DNA of 64,000 bases from Galeopsis tetrahit (lineage: Eukaryota; Streptophyta; Magnoliopsida; Lamiales; Lamiaceae), in assembly GCA_963675135.1 (NCBI GenBank), contig OY776120.1:62864063-62928062 (forward strand), given 5' to 3'. A model generated the notes under the pieces. The model ran no database searches. It was given only the letters and a program-made list of their open reading frames with translations, and had not been told where the DNA came from. Below are positions 25,201 through 35,033 of this stretch, piece after piece. Made by a program: the position numbers and the translations under genes. Position 1 is the first letter of the stretch, and each line of letters starts with the position of its first letter.

Positions 25201-28200
25201 AAGGAAGCGCCAGCAAGGCAATATTGCAAGCTCCAGATAGCTTCAATACACAAAAGAAAAATTATCAGACCGGACAAAAATGAAGAACATGATGCGCAAA
25301 CAAAGAGCTTGATAAAGAAAAAGTGAAATCTCAAAATGTTGATCAAAGCTTTATTGTAGTGTTTCATCTCCACAGCAGAGCTAAAACTGGATCAGGAGCA
25401 ACCTTCCTAACAGCATTATTTTATTGTGTTCAATAATTCAATTCAGATATGTTCTTCCCATCCTCATGCAAGGAACTGGCACCGAACTATCAAAGAAAAC
25501 TTTGGAGGCAAAGAGATCAAAATTTTGCTTGATTTTAATCAATAATGAATCATGTTGTGAGCCCAAAACCAAGTATAAATTACATCAGTTAAAAATTAGG
25601 AGGGGAAAATGGCAAGCTCAGCATCACGGTAAAATGTCCCTGTAGTGTGTTGGTGCAAATAGTAACATGTATTCTATATTCTATCACTGGTTCATAACAA
25701 AATTATCAATGATGTCAGTTCTTGGGGCAGTGTTGGGTGAAAAAGTATATTACGTAAAACAAAAGTTGCGTTGAAGGACAACTTTAATCTTCTCATTGCC
25801 TGCATATTCAATAAATCTTAATGCTATATTGATGTATTGTTTGACAGAGTTTTATTTGCAAAAAAATGTTTCAATGAATAATTAAAATTGAAATAGTGAA
25901 CGGAAGCAAGAGAGACATCTTAACGATGATGATGATGATAATGATACTCCATGCATAGAAATAAAGAGAGAAGCAGGGGATTCACATGCGAGGAAGTAGC
26001 TCAGGAACAGAGCTGATTTTGCTGAACCAGTTATTGCACGTTTCTTTGGCCTCAAAGGATATATCCCCTGCTTTGAAGTCATCTGCAAACAAAGAGAAGG
26101 CATATCATGTGCAATTATACAAATTTCATTAGGCAGTAAATGTTCAGGAATAAGGCATCATAGATGTGGATATCTAATACTATATGAGATCATTTTTAAA
26201 CTTCACTCCTCCTCAACCTCTATAAAAGAAAAGAATATGAAACGTTTAGTTTTTATATATTAAAAGTTTCTGTAATTCAAGCATCATAACCAATTTGAAA
26301 TGATTGTTGCTTTTGAACCCCCATAAGTCCTTTTCCCTGTTTCAACCTTTTTGATTTTGGTCAATTTTCCGGGCCTTATATTGATGTGAATGGTAGGTGG
26401 TTTACAGGGGTGTAGCATTTTCCTTAGCCCAGGTTTTGTCCCTTGGAGGGTTTTCCCAAGCAGGATTTTGATGGCGCTCGGCCTCTGGTTCGGCTTGTGC
26501 TTTTGAACTTTTTATTTTTCCTTTAATATAACATTAATTCCCCCCAATTCGAAATGATTGTGATAAACAATTAACAGGATAAAAAATCATTACTCTTTCG
26601 ACACAATGAGTGTAGATAAAAAAAAAATCCCTTTCTTGTGTCAAAGACTAGGAAGACAAATAATGTGTCCTAGAATTCTTTGTCCCAAGCATTTTTAGTT
26701 CGTTCTTTTATCCGCCTACTTATATCTATTCCACTAAGCCAAATTATACCAAAAAGAAGAAAGAAAAATCCAGTTCAATATCCATGTAACAAACCTGGTA
26801 AAGAGCAAACAAAGCCTCCTTCAGTGATCTCTGTTTTTTGCTTAATCCGGTCCCAGACCAGATCACCAAGCATGTCCATTATATCAGTTGCTAGAACAAA
26901 AAGAGTTGGATAAAACTGGATTACAGATGAATCCATTAGAAGCCTCGCAGCCTGCAGATAACATATCAATTTTCAGAAGCTCTAAATTTTAACACATGAG
27001 GCACTGATGAATATGAGTCAGTATGATAGTTTAGAAATCATCTCCTAAACTCCCCTAGAGACTCCTGATTTCAACAGTTCAAGATGCCGTCCACCAACTT
27101 TGGTTTAATTTGGAAAACTTGGAGAAAGAACTTGAGCTTATAGGACAAATAGGGAGTTTATTTTTTACTGCCCATTATAATCATAAATATTTGTGTTATG
27201 CATGTAAAATATGTAAATAGAAAAAGTATCTTACAGAAGTTGTTTCACTGGTTAAATGTAGCAAGTCAAGAATTATTTCGCTTGATTCATGAAGCGCTTT
27301 AGAGAAAAAAATTCATGATTACATCAAACTACTGACAACTAAACAAGACTATAGACGTACAGTCCCCCCCTCCCTTTGCTCGAGACTAAAGGTCCCTTGA
27401 ATAAGTAATACCAAACAACAGCAGGCAGGAACCTAATACTGAGTCAAAATAGAGAAATTCACCTTAATTGACAACCTTAAAGATGTTACACGATCATCTG
27501 CACACCAAGACCGGTTGATTTCATCTTTGAGTTCCTGCAACTTTTTCAGACACTCCTGTTGACTGATAACCCTAACTTCTTCCTCTTCGAAATTTTTGTG
27601 ATCATCCAACTCCCCCGAATGTAGATCTTTTGATGATGTCTCAATTGCTGCCAATATCAACAAAGTGTTACATCCGAGCACTAGCAGTTAATATGAAAAG
27701 AAAAAAAAGGAAAAGATCACAGAATGTAATCTACCTCTGTTAACACCTTTCACCACACCAGACACCTGTTGGGAGAGGAGCAATATCAAGTAACTTGTTA
27801 ATTTTCAGCCACTCCCCCAAAAATACAAAATCCTAAACTGAGTTTAGTTTTTATTTCATGGTAGCAGCCACATACAGTTATTGGGGACGAAAATTTTCAA
27901 ACATCCAAAAATTGAAGTTTCATATCTATCTACTATTATACCATGGAGATTTGTGTTGTTTTAGAAACAGGAAATCGTTGCATCAACATTTTCTTGAAAT
28001 AAATCCATTCCTTCCTCACTCTCGTTTGAGAGGAGATATCACCGGCCACTGTCGCCTTAGAACTAATATCTTCAAGGTGGATAGCATTCACCGAGACTTC
28101 TGCTGTTCCATCAGTAGCCCTAAGAGGATCGAAGAAATCATCCTTTCCACCTTCCGATTCTTTCACCTAAAGTTCACTAAACTACATTACCATATGAAGT

Positions 28201-28505
28201 AAGGCTAAATATTGAAAACACAATTAAATGAAGCAAGCAAACAGTACTTAATCAATTCCATCAACAGCATTGGCAATAATGTGCGAAAACAATTTATTTT
28301 CTCACATCACTACTTAAATCGCAAATTCTGCCACAATTAGATGATTCTTTTCATAACATAATAAATTCTTAAACGTCGAGGAGGAGATTACCTGGTGAGA
28401 TGCAGAAGATGAAGTGGAGAGAGGATGAGTGTCTGTACGCGCGCGGGGGAGCGCGTGGGCCTGTTCTTCGGCTTTGTAGTCTCGGCGCCTGAACTGAAGT
28501 CCCAT
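13267..28505 (-). CDS. VPS35L: VPS35L orthologue (VPS35 endosomal sorting factor-like, UPF0505), 23 exons
   Basis: In animals VPS35L is the VPS35-like alpha-solenoid subunit of Retriever, part of the Commander complex that recycles membrane cargo from endosomes; the same role in plants is inferred. Exons, 5' to 3' on the minus strand: 28505-28392, 28166-27942, 27765-27735, 27647-27463, 26951-26795, 26082-25986, 25240-25071, 24051-23885, 23429-23241, 23138-23049, 22297-22217, 21536-21393, 21206-21124, 18430-18289, 18189-18106, 16852-16691, 16611-16524, 15563-15489, 15388-15322, 15241-15136, 13871-13755, 13548-13492, 13392-13267. All phases agree and give 918 codons plus TAG, close to the family length (human about 960). 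Family hallmarks: VIQFYPTLFVLATDI (195-209), FEAKETCNNWF (247-257), LVEMTRGIADP (294-304) and LRQLNLYIETAE (ends 707). It has no membrane segment or signal peptide. The ATG at 28505 was chosen because an in-frame stop lies 21 bp upstream. Every intron is GT-AG except intron 9 (GC-AG). No disruption is seen, so the gene looks functional. Confidence 0.93.
14588..14980. mobile_element. Foldback element in VPS35L intron 20
   Basis: The left arm (AATAAATTGCAAAATTGATC, then GGTGTTGGCAATTTTAGTC) is matched by the reverse complement of the right arm (GACTAAAATCGCAAACACCC, then AATTTTACAATTTA). Non-coding. It lies wholly within the intron. Confidence 0.65.
15922..16475. mobile_element. Long inverted-repeat (hairpin) element in VPS35L intron 17
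   Basis: About 170 bp at 15922-16092 return inverted at 16302-16475. Both arms carry ATATCATTTTGCCACC, TGGTACCTG, GGGATTGACCAGTTGC and AAAAGTCGAACA in the same order, at roughly 85% identity by eye. The loop is about 210 bp. The transcript of this intron would hold a long imperfect hairpin. No protein is encoded. Confidence 0.8.
17073..17423. mobile_element. Tourist-type (PIF/Harbinger) MITE in VPS35L intron 15
   Basis: The ends AGGTGTTTGATTTGG and CCAAATCAACCAAAACC are imperfect inverted repeats flanked by TAA (17070-17072 and 17424-17426). The interior shares AACATTATGTCAAATCAAT with the element at 18974-19393, so both belong to one family. Confidence 0.7.
18974..19393. mobile_element. Tourist-type (PIF/Harbinger) MITE in VPS35L intron 13
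   Basis: The 16-bp ends GGTGATGTTTACTTTG and CAAAGTAAACATCACC are perfect inverted repeats, flanked by the 3-bp duplication TCA (18971-18973 and 19394-19396). The 420-bp interior is non-coding, and a phrase like TTTAACTTTATGTCAAATCA occurs twice. Confidence 0.85.
19487..20045 (+). pseudogene. Copia RNase H fragment and LTR edge in VPS35L intron 13
   Basis: The plus strand encodes a recognisable copia RNase H piece, including ARSTAEAEYRGMAHTMTEML near 19537-19596, then AIHTAGNPVFHEQTKHI after an in-frame stop. It is opposite in orientation to the host gene. GCTTGAGGGAGAGTGTTAAA (about 19896) looks like a polypurine tract and LTR start, and a reverse-complement copy follows at about 20019-20041, so the LTR edge is inverted on itself. 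The remainder of the element is absent. Confidence 0.75.
22750..22999. mobile_element. Stowaway-type MITE with doubled left end, in VPS35L intron 10
   Basis: The ends CTCCCTCCGTCCCACAATTG and TTTCTGGGACGGAGGGAG are flanked by TA (22748-22749 and 23000-23001). The left terminal phrase TCCGTCCCACAATTGTT occurs twice (22755 and about 22790), so the end was duplicated or one MITE inserted into another. No exon is touched. Confidence 0.88.
23240..23241 (-). other. GC-type 5' splice site of VPS35L intron 9
   Basis: Exon 9 ends GATCAG and the intron begins GCATGT. Only this donor joins in phase to the acceptor before exon 10 (SFNFKLLGQRLCETV). The nearby GT three bases further on would shift the frame. 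GC-AG introns are a known minor class in plants. Confidence 0.75.
24404..24936. mobile_element. Long foldback element in VPS35L intron 7
   Basis: The left arm (GATATAATTCATTTATTGTC, then TGTGGGCTAAGTTAGGGTTT) returns inverted at 24797-24936 (AAACCCTAACTTAGCCCACA, then GAATGAATTATATC). Each arm is about 130 bp. The unique middle (24590-24720) is non-coding. Confidence 0.75.
26330..26530 (+). mobile_element. LINE 3'-end-like fragment in VPS35L intron 5
   Basis: The phrases CCAGGTTTTGTCCCTTGGAG, GGGTTTTCCCAAGC and AGGATTTTGATGGCGCTCGG in this order resemble the 3' untranslated end of plant L1 elements. No coding part, poly(A) tail or target duplication was identified. Confidence 0.4.
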
Positions 28506-28545
28506 CAACTCGGCTTCGGAAGATCACAGAAGAAAATTATATCAC

Positions 28546-28779
28546 ATGGAAGAAACCGTTTTGATCAACTCTCGAGTCCTGAGGCTTCCAACACTAGCAG
28601 AGGACGTGCTCTTCGTTGGCGCCGGGCAAAGAGTCGCCAGACTTCAGACCCGAGTTACGAAATCGCGTTTGCAACCAGCCCCAGCCAGTAGCGTTTACTC
28701 CGTTTTACTTCGGGAGACTGATGTAGGAAATAGGAATAGTGATTTACCGATTTTTCAATTTTCAATGTTTCATAAATGA
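28546..28779 (+). CDS. Divergent 77-codon ORF next to the VPS35L start
   Basis: This ORF opens with ATG 40 bp from the VPS35L start, on the opposite strand, and begins MEETVLINSRVLRLPTLAED. Composition and GC content are gene-like, unlike the repeat DNA that follows from about 28780. It may be the surviving first exon of a divergently transcribed neighbour, or just the GC-rich promoter and 5' UTR of VPS35L. I do not recognise the family. Confidence 0.3.
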   Translation: MEETVLINSRVLRLPTLAEDVLFVGAGQRVARLQTRVTKSRLQPAPASSVYSVLLRETDVGNRNSDLPIFQFSMFHK

Positions 28780-28929
28780 CTAGATCTTTTATTAAAATGT
28801 TCTTATTTATTTCAAACAATAATAAATTTTTATTTTATTTTTTAACTCAAAAGTGTTCATTTATTCGCAATTAGGACAAGGTTCATCGAGAAGGCCTTCC
28901 ATCAAACTTAGAGGCTCGACCCAAGAATA

Positions 28930-29585
28930 ATTTTTGGGCTAGTCTTGTGTGAAATATTGCATACATGCAATGCATTCCAATTAGGCAAGTCAAAATTATA
29001 AGTTCAAAAGTCAAATTAAGTCAATTTTAAAAAATTCGCGGGTCATAAGTCTGGATCCGGGTTGTCCAGAAAATTCGCGGATTGCAAACAAGTGGTTGAC
29101 TACATGACCAAAATATTGTTACTACAAGGCCAAAATATTACCACTACAAGGCAAAAAAATTTAATACTACATGTCAAAACATTCTGATAAATTCACCAAA
29201 AAAATTAAGTTTTCAGAATATTTTTGAACATTTAATAATACACTTTTAACCTTGTAGTGATAAAATTTTGGTCTTGTAGTAACATTGTTTTAGTCATGTA
29301 GTAGCCGAATAAGTCAAAATTGTTTTAGTAATTTTGTCCAAAAAAAATAAGTGTCCAGAATATTTTTGGACTTGCAGTAATACACTTTTGGCCTTGTAGT
29401 GACAAAATTTAGGTATTGGAGTAACATAGTTTTGGTCATGTAGTAAGTTAATAATTTAGAGTGAAAATAAATATTCTAATTAAGGTTGACCCGCTTTGAC
29501 CTGCGTTGACCCGCAAATTTTGACTTAATTTACCTTAATTAATCAATATTGCATGTATGCAATATTGCATATAAGTTTTTGCCAT
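28930..29585. repeat. Dispersed 650-bp repeat, copy 2
   Basis: This is the homologue of 9229-9897 in the same orientation. It has a perfect 19-bp inverted pair near its ends: AATATTGCATACATGCAAT at 28953-28971 and its reverse complement at 29548-29566. Copy 1 lacks about 22 bp at the right end, so the perfect pair is complete only here. Confidence 0.65.
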
Positions 29586-29590
29586 AATTT

Positions 29591-30140
29591 TTAGAAACTC
29601 TTAGCAAGAGTATATGCCACCATATTAGCATTACGCGGAACAAAGTAAATAGAACAAGAAGTAAAACTATGCTTCATGATACCACAAGCGTGTACATAGT
29701 CGTCGAAAGCTGAAATTCCTACCTCTGCTCTATTGATATCATCCACTACCACATTTGCATACGACTCCACCACCACCTTCTCAAACCCCAGGTCCTTCAT
29801 CCAAAATAAAGCCTCGTGGATGCCAATAATCTCCACCTCCTCCGGACGTAGACACCTCAGAAAGACCTTTGTTTTCGCCACCACAAACCCTTACTATCAT
29901 CGCGAACCAACATGCCCACCCCAGCCTCTTATGACTCCGCAAACAGAGCCCCATCTACATTATTTTTTGCGAAACCCGCACCCGAGCGGTGCCACTTTGG
30001 ACACGGCGAAGGCCCCTGTCTCTATGCCCTGGGACGACGGGCTGCAATCCACTCAGTCAGTGTTCTGGTTGCGTCGAAGACTGCAACAGCCGGCATCGAT
30101 GCCTTCCCTTCCCAACAGACCATATTTCGCTTGCGCTAAA
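29591..30140 (-). pseudogene. LINE RNase H domain remnant
   Basis: Read on the minus strand, the start of an RNase H fold is visible (NNVDGALFAES, then a stop, then EAGVGMLVRDDSKG), and after a frameshift the downstream part (EVEIIGIHEALFWMKDLGFE, VVVESYANVVVDDI, SIYFVPRNANMVAYTLAKS). This is the RVT_3-type RNase H found at the end of plant LINE polyproteins. No reverse transcriptase is adjacent. Clearly non-functional. Confidence 0.75.
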
Positions 30141-30211
30141 TGTTCCAAAACAACATGATAAATCTCCCACCTTCCTCGTTTGTAAGCCTCCCTAGCATGG
30201 CCACGAAAAGA

Positions 30212-30868
30212 TCAACAAGGAGTTGACGTCAACAACAAGTTCCTCCAAACGTCCCCTAAAATGTTTGTAAGCTTTTGTAGGTCATTAATAAAATGTTTGA
30301 GAAATTCAGTGACCTTGTATCCTTGCTTACCACGGTCCTTGAAATGGGCATTCAAGGACTCAGCTCGTTGAGTGCTCCTCATCATCCCTATGAAATGATC
30401 TCTACAATGTGTCGCACTCCACATTTCTCTTTTAGAATACAGTTCCATGACCCAACGATTTCTCGTTACACCCTGAGTTTCTGTTATTTCTTGCCAACGC
30501 TGTTCAAATTCATTAATAGAAAAAGTTTTCATCATGAGCACTCCAAGATCTTTGCAAAATTCGGTTTTTTTAAGATTTTGCATACAATTCCTCAACAAAT
30601 TCTAACTACAAAGTCTATGTTTTGCTAAGGGAAATATTGTAGCAATGGCATTTCGCATTGCCAAGTCTTGGTAAGACATGATGGTCACCGGTGCCTTTCC
30701 CCCCATTGCATCAAGAAACTTATAATACAACCAAACATAAAATTCTATAGTCTCATTGTACATTAGGGCTGCACCAAACACGCATGTTTTGAAAATGTTG
30801 TCCACTCCGAAAATAATTACTAGAGAAAATCGGTACGTGTTCGTCTTGTTAGCTCTTTCCGAAATCAC
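30212..30868 (-). pseudogene. MULE/FAR1-like transposase fragment, array unit 1
   Basis: Two minus-strand pieces cover the MULE transposase core. One has FKTCVFGAALMYNETIEFYVWLYYKFLDAMGGKAPV followed by AMRNAIATIFPLAKHRLC in shorthand (30602-30868). The other has KREMWSATHCRDHFIGMMRS, STQRAESLNAHFKD and LKHFINDLQKL (30212-30598). Stops and a frameshift separate them. These motifs are shared by Mutator-like transposases and the FAR1/FHY3 family derived from them; the DNA-binding N-terminus and SWIM finger are missing. Confidence 0.75.
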
Positions 30869-30879
30869 ATTTGGGACCT

Positions 30880-32331
30880 GGTTTCTCGCCCTTCTATTAC
30901 CATCATTGTGGGTTCCAAATGGGTTTTTCGAACTAAGTTCCTAGTCGATGGTTCAGTCGATCGTTACAAAGCCCGTCTCGTTGCCCAAAGCTTCACTCAA
31001 CTTTCAGGATTTGATTACTCTCATAGTCTCATACCTTCAGTCATGTGGTTCGAGTGTCCATTATCCGTGTTGTTTTATCTCTAGTTGTGCTAAATAATTG
31101 GCCTCTTCATCCACTCGATGTGAACAATGTCTTTCTAAACGGTGTCCTCTCCAAACCTATTTTTATGGAACAACCCCTAGTTTTGTGGATGCCAACTTTC
31201 TAGACCACGTTTGTCCCCTCAAGAAGGCCTTATATGGGCTCAAACAGACACCTCGTGCTTGGTTTCAACAGCTCAGTGACTTTCTTATTAGTATTGGTTT
31301 CACTTGTAGTTATTCCGATTTTTCCCTCTTTATTTACATTAATGGTTCTCGGATTTTGTATCTTTTGGTCTATGTTAACGATTTCATCTTAACAGGAAAC
31401 AATTTCTCTATTCTTCAGTCCTTCATTGCTCGGCTCCGTCAAGAATTACCTATCAAGGATATGGGTAAGTTGAGTTATTTTTGGGTCTTGAAGTTACTTA
31501 CACCGCTTCTGATATTTTTTCAATCATGTGAAATACCCTCGAGACATTCTTCAACGGGCCACCTTTGAAGACAACAAACATGTGTCTACTCCTCTTGTTA
31601 TAGGTTATCAACTGCCTACGGATGGTCCCTTGTTTGACGACCCTGCTCTTTATCGTTCATTGGTGGGTGCCCTTTAGTACCTTACAATCACTCGACCCAA
31701 TTTGTCTTTTGTTGTTAATCTTGTCATCCAACATCTTCATAGCTCGACGATCGAGCACATTCAAGCTGTCAAGCGCATCCTGCGCTATGTCAAACATACT
31801 CCCTCATATGGTCTCTCATTCACTCTTGACTCGTCGCCCACTGTCGTGGTTTACTATAATGCTGATTGGGCCCGTTGTGTTGAGGCTCGACGTTCCACCT
31901 GTGGATACTCCATCTATCTCGGTGGAAACCTTGTTTCTTGGAGTGAAAAGAAACAATCAATTGTTTCCCAGTCAAGCTGTGAATCTGAGCATCGCGTCTT
32001 GTCTAATGCCGCTTCTGAGCTAGTTTATATCCTTTAACTTCTTCGTGAATTGCATGTTCAGTTGCCTTCTTGCCCTACCCTATTCTCCGACAGCAACAAT
32101 GTTGTCTTTCTTAGCTAAAATCCAAGTGCCAATAAACGAGCCAAGCACATTGGCATAGATTATCACTTTGTTCGGAAACTCGTTTATTATAGTCGTTTAG
32201 CCACTCTTCTTTTGTTCCGTCTGACTTGCAATTAGTGGATATATTTACAAAGGCTCTACCACGACCGCTCTTCGAATATTTTTGAACTAAGCTACGAGTT
32301 GGAGCTCATCCCACGTCTTGCTTGATGGGGG
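30880..32331 (+). pseudogene. Degenerate copia RT and RNase H, array unit 1
   Basis: Scattered frames keep the order of a copia pol end: VGSKWVFRTKFLVDGSVDRY, YKARLVAQSFTQLSGFDY, LDVNNVFLNGVLSKPIFMEQ, KKALYGLKQTPRAWFQQLSD, YLLVYVNDFILTGNN (the usual YVDD box reads YVND), LQSFIARLRQELPIKDMGKL, RRSTCGYSIYLGGNLVSWSE and SSCESEHRVLSNAASELVYI. Many stops and frameshifts break it. A polypurine-like TTGATGGGGGG at 32322-32332 marks its 3' end. gag, protease and integrase are absent. Confidence 0.85.
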
Positions 32332-32607
32332 GATAATAAAATCAAATAATCTCAATATCTTGTCTTGATTTAATTTGATTTGATTTCCTACAATTATGAG
32401 ATTGTACATTTCAAATTGATTTAGTTCCTTTTGATAGAATAGGAAAATCATGATTTATTTCCTTTTGATTAAATAGGAAAATCTTGATTTATTTCATTTT
32501 GATAGAATAGGAAAGTCTTGTAGGGAAAGTAAATTATCTTATATAAACAATATTATACTCCTCAATTCAATTCAATGAAAATCATTTTTTTTCTTTTTAT
32601 ATTACAA
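32332..32607 (+). mobile_element. Copia 3' LTR remnant, array unit 1
   Basis: The segment follows the polypurine tract and ends TATATTACA. It is repeated at about 34694-34981 in unit 2. The first bases (ATAATAAAATC) depart from the usual TG start. No partner LTR is present. Confidence 0.55.
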
Positions 32608-32660
32608 CTCCATAAAATTCTGAAGTAAAAAAATAATCAAACAAGACTATCATTACTTAG

Positions 32661-33428
32661 ACTCTCCGAGCCCCTACACGACTTTGCACAAACAAACAAA
32701 AAAACTTTGCATAAATCAACACGAAATTTGCATAACAATTACATATGCTTTCACAAAGAAACAAATTTAAAATCAAACCCAGAAAATTCACAATCTTGTA
32801 TAATGGACCACACTTCGTTTGTTGTACTGGGTGTTCCGACTCATATTGACTTTCACAAGCTTCTACCCTAAGCTTTTGTAGGTCATTAAAAAAATGTTTG
32901 AGAAATTCATGACCTTGTGTCCTTGCTTATCACGGTCCTTGAAATGGGCATTCAAGGACTCATCTCGTTGAGTGCTCCTCATCATCCATATGAAATGATC
33001 TCTACAATGTGTCACACTCCACATTTCTCTTTTAGAATAGGGTTCCATGACCCAACGATTTCTCGTTACACTATGAGTTTCTGTTATTTCTTACCAACGC
33101 TGCTCAAATTTATTAATAGAAAAAGTTTTCTTCATGAGCACTCCAAGATCTTTGCAAAATCCGGGCTTTTTAAATTTTTGCATACAATTCCTCAACAAAT
33201 GCCAACTACAAAGTCTATGTTTTGCTAGGGGAAATACTTTAGAAATGGCATTTCGCATTACCAAGTCTTAGTCAGACATGATGGTCACCGGTGCCAAGGA
33301 ACTTATGAAACAACCAAACATAAGATTCTATGGTCTCATTGTATACATTATGGTTGAACCGAACACGCATGTTTTGAAATTATTGTCCACTCCGGAAATA
33401 ATTACTAGAGAAAATCGGTACGTGTTCG
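32661..33428 (-). pseudogene. MULE/FAR1-like transposase fragment, array unit 2
   Basis: It is a second copy of the unit-1 fragment, extended by about 200 bp of 3' sequence. KREMWSVTHCRDHFIWMMRS and STQRDESLNAHFKDRDKQGH are readable at 32863-33048; the upstream part (33060-33420) has more stops and a deletion. At 33437 it joins copia sequence directly, whereas unit 1 has about 210 additional bp there. Confidence 0.7.
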
Positions 33429-33436
33429 TCCATTGT

Positions 33437-34692
33437 CCGTGTTGTTCTATCTCTAGTTATGCTAAATAATTGGCCTCTTCATCAACTCGATGTGAAAAAT
33501 ATCTTTCTAAACGGTGTCCTCTCCAAACCTATTTTTATGGAACAACCCCTAGTTTTGTGGATGCCAAATTTCCAGACCACGTTTGTCCCCTCAAGAAGCA
33601 TTATATGGGCTCAAACAGACACCTCGTGCTTGGTTTCAACAGCTCAGTGACTTTTTTATTAGTATTGGTTTCACTTGTAGTTATTCCGATTCTCACCTCT
33701 TTATTTACATTAATGGTTCTCAGATTTTGTATCTTTTGGTTTATGTTGACGATTTCATCTTAACAACAAACAATTTATCTATTCTTCAGTCCTTCATTAC
33801 TCGGCTCCGTCAAGAATTTACTATCAAGGATATCGGTAAGTTGAGTTATTTTTGGGTCTTGAAGTTACTTACACTGCTTCTGGTTTTTTTAATCATGTGA
33901 AATACCCTCGAGACATTCTTCAACGGGCCACCTTTAAAGACAACAAACATGTGTCTACTCCTCTTGTTATAGGTTATCAACTGCCTACGGATGGTCCCTA
34001 GTTTGACGACCCTACTCTTTATCGTTCCTTGGTGGGTGCCCTTTAGTACTTTACGATCACTCGACCCAATTTGTCTTTTGCTGTTAATCTTGTCATCCAA
34101 CATCTTCATAGCTCGACGATCGAGCACATATTCAAGCTGTCACGCGCATCCTGCGCCATGTCAAACATACTCCCTCATATGGTCTCTCATTCACTCGTGA
34201 CTCGTCGCCCACTGTCGTGGTTTACTATAATGCTGATTGGGCCCGTTGTGTTGAGGCTCGACGTTCCACCTGTGGATACTCCATCTATCTCGGTGGAAAC
34301 CTTGTTTCTTGGAGTGAAAAGAAACAATCAATTGTTTCCCGTTCAAGTTGTGAATCTGAGCATCGCATCTTGTCTAATGCCGCTTTCGAGCTAGTTTATA
34401 TCCTTTAACTTCTTTGTGAATTGCATGTTCAGTTGCCTTCTTGCCCTACCATATTCTCCGAGAGCAACAATGTTGTCTTTCTTAGCTAAAATCCAAGTGA
34501 CAATAAACGAGCCAATCACATTGGTATAAATTATCACTTTGTTCGGAAACTCGTTTATTATAGTCGTTTAGCCACTCTTCTTTTGTTGCGTCTGACTTGC
34601 AATTAGTGGATATATTTACAAAGGCTCTACCACGACCGCTCTTCGAATATTTTCGAACTAAGCTACGAGTTGGAGCTCATCCCACATCTTGT
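33437..34692 (+). pseudogene. Degenerate copia RT and RNase H, array unit 2
   Basis: It matches unit 1 from 31053 onward. It keeps YGLKQTPRAWFQQLSDFFIS, LLVYVDDFILTTNNLSILQS (here the YVDD box is intact), QEFTIKDIGKLSYFWVLKLL and RRSTCGYSIYLGGNLVSWSE. The RT N-terminal part present in unit 1 (30880-31052) is deleted. Stops and frameshifts make it non-functional. Confidence 0.85.
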
Positions 34693-34981
34693 TTGATGGG
34701 GGAATAATAAAATCAAATAATCTCAATATCTTTTCTTGATTTAATTTGATTTGATATCCTACAATTATGAGATTGTATATTTTAAATTGATTTATTTCCT
34801 TTTTGATAGAATAGGAAAATCATGATTTATTTCCTTTTGATTGAATTGGAAAATCTTTATTTATTTTCTTTTGATGGAATAGGAAAGTCTTGTAGGGAAA
34901 GTAAATTATCTTATTTAAACAATATTATACTCCTCAATTCAATTCAATGAAACTCATTTTTTTATTCTTTTTATATTACAA
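34693..34981 (+). mobile_element. Copia 3' LTR remnant, array unit 2
   Basis: This is the second copy of 32332-32607, with a few short indels and the same TATATTACA end. The next 50 bp, to 35033, also match unit 1 (32608-32654), showing that the duplication runs through the LTR into its flank. Confidence 0.55.
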
Positions 34982-35033
34982 CTCCATAAAATTCTGAAGT
35001 AAAAAAATAATCAAACAAGACTATCATTACTTA

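Noticed and set aside
25986..26082. Suspected 2-bp insertion (frameshift) in VPS35L exon 6
   Set aside because: This came from misreading the bases at 26038-26042. On rereading, the sequence is CACG followed by TTTC, the exon is 97 bp, and all phases agree.
27235..27296. Exon-like segment on the minus strand (ALHESSEIILDLLHLTSETT) with good splice borders between VPS35L exons 4 and 5
   Set aside because: Its phase does not fit: joined after exon 4 it reads into a stop. Exons 4 and 5 join each other in phase and match the family without it. It may be a rare alternative exon at most.
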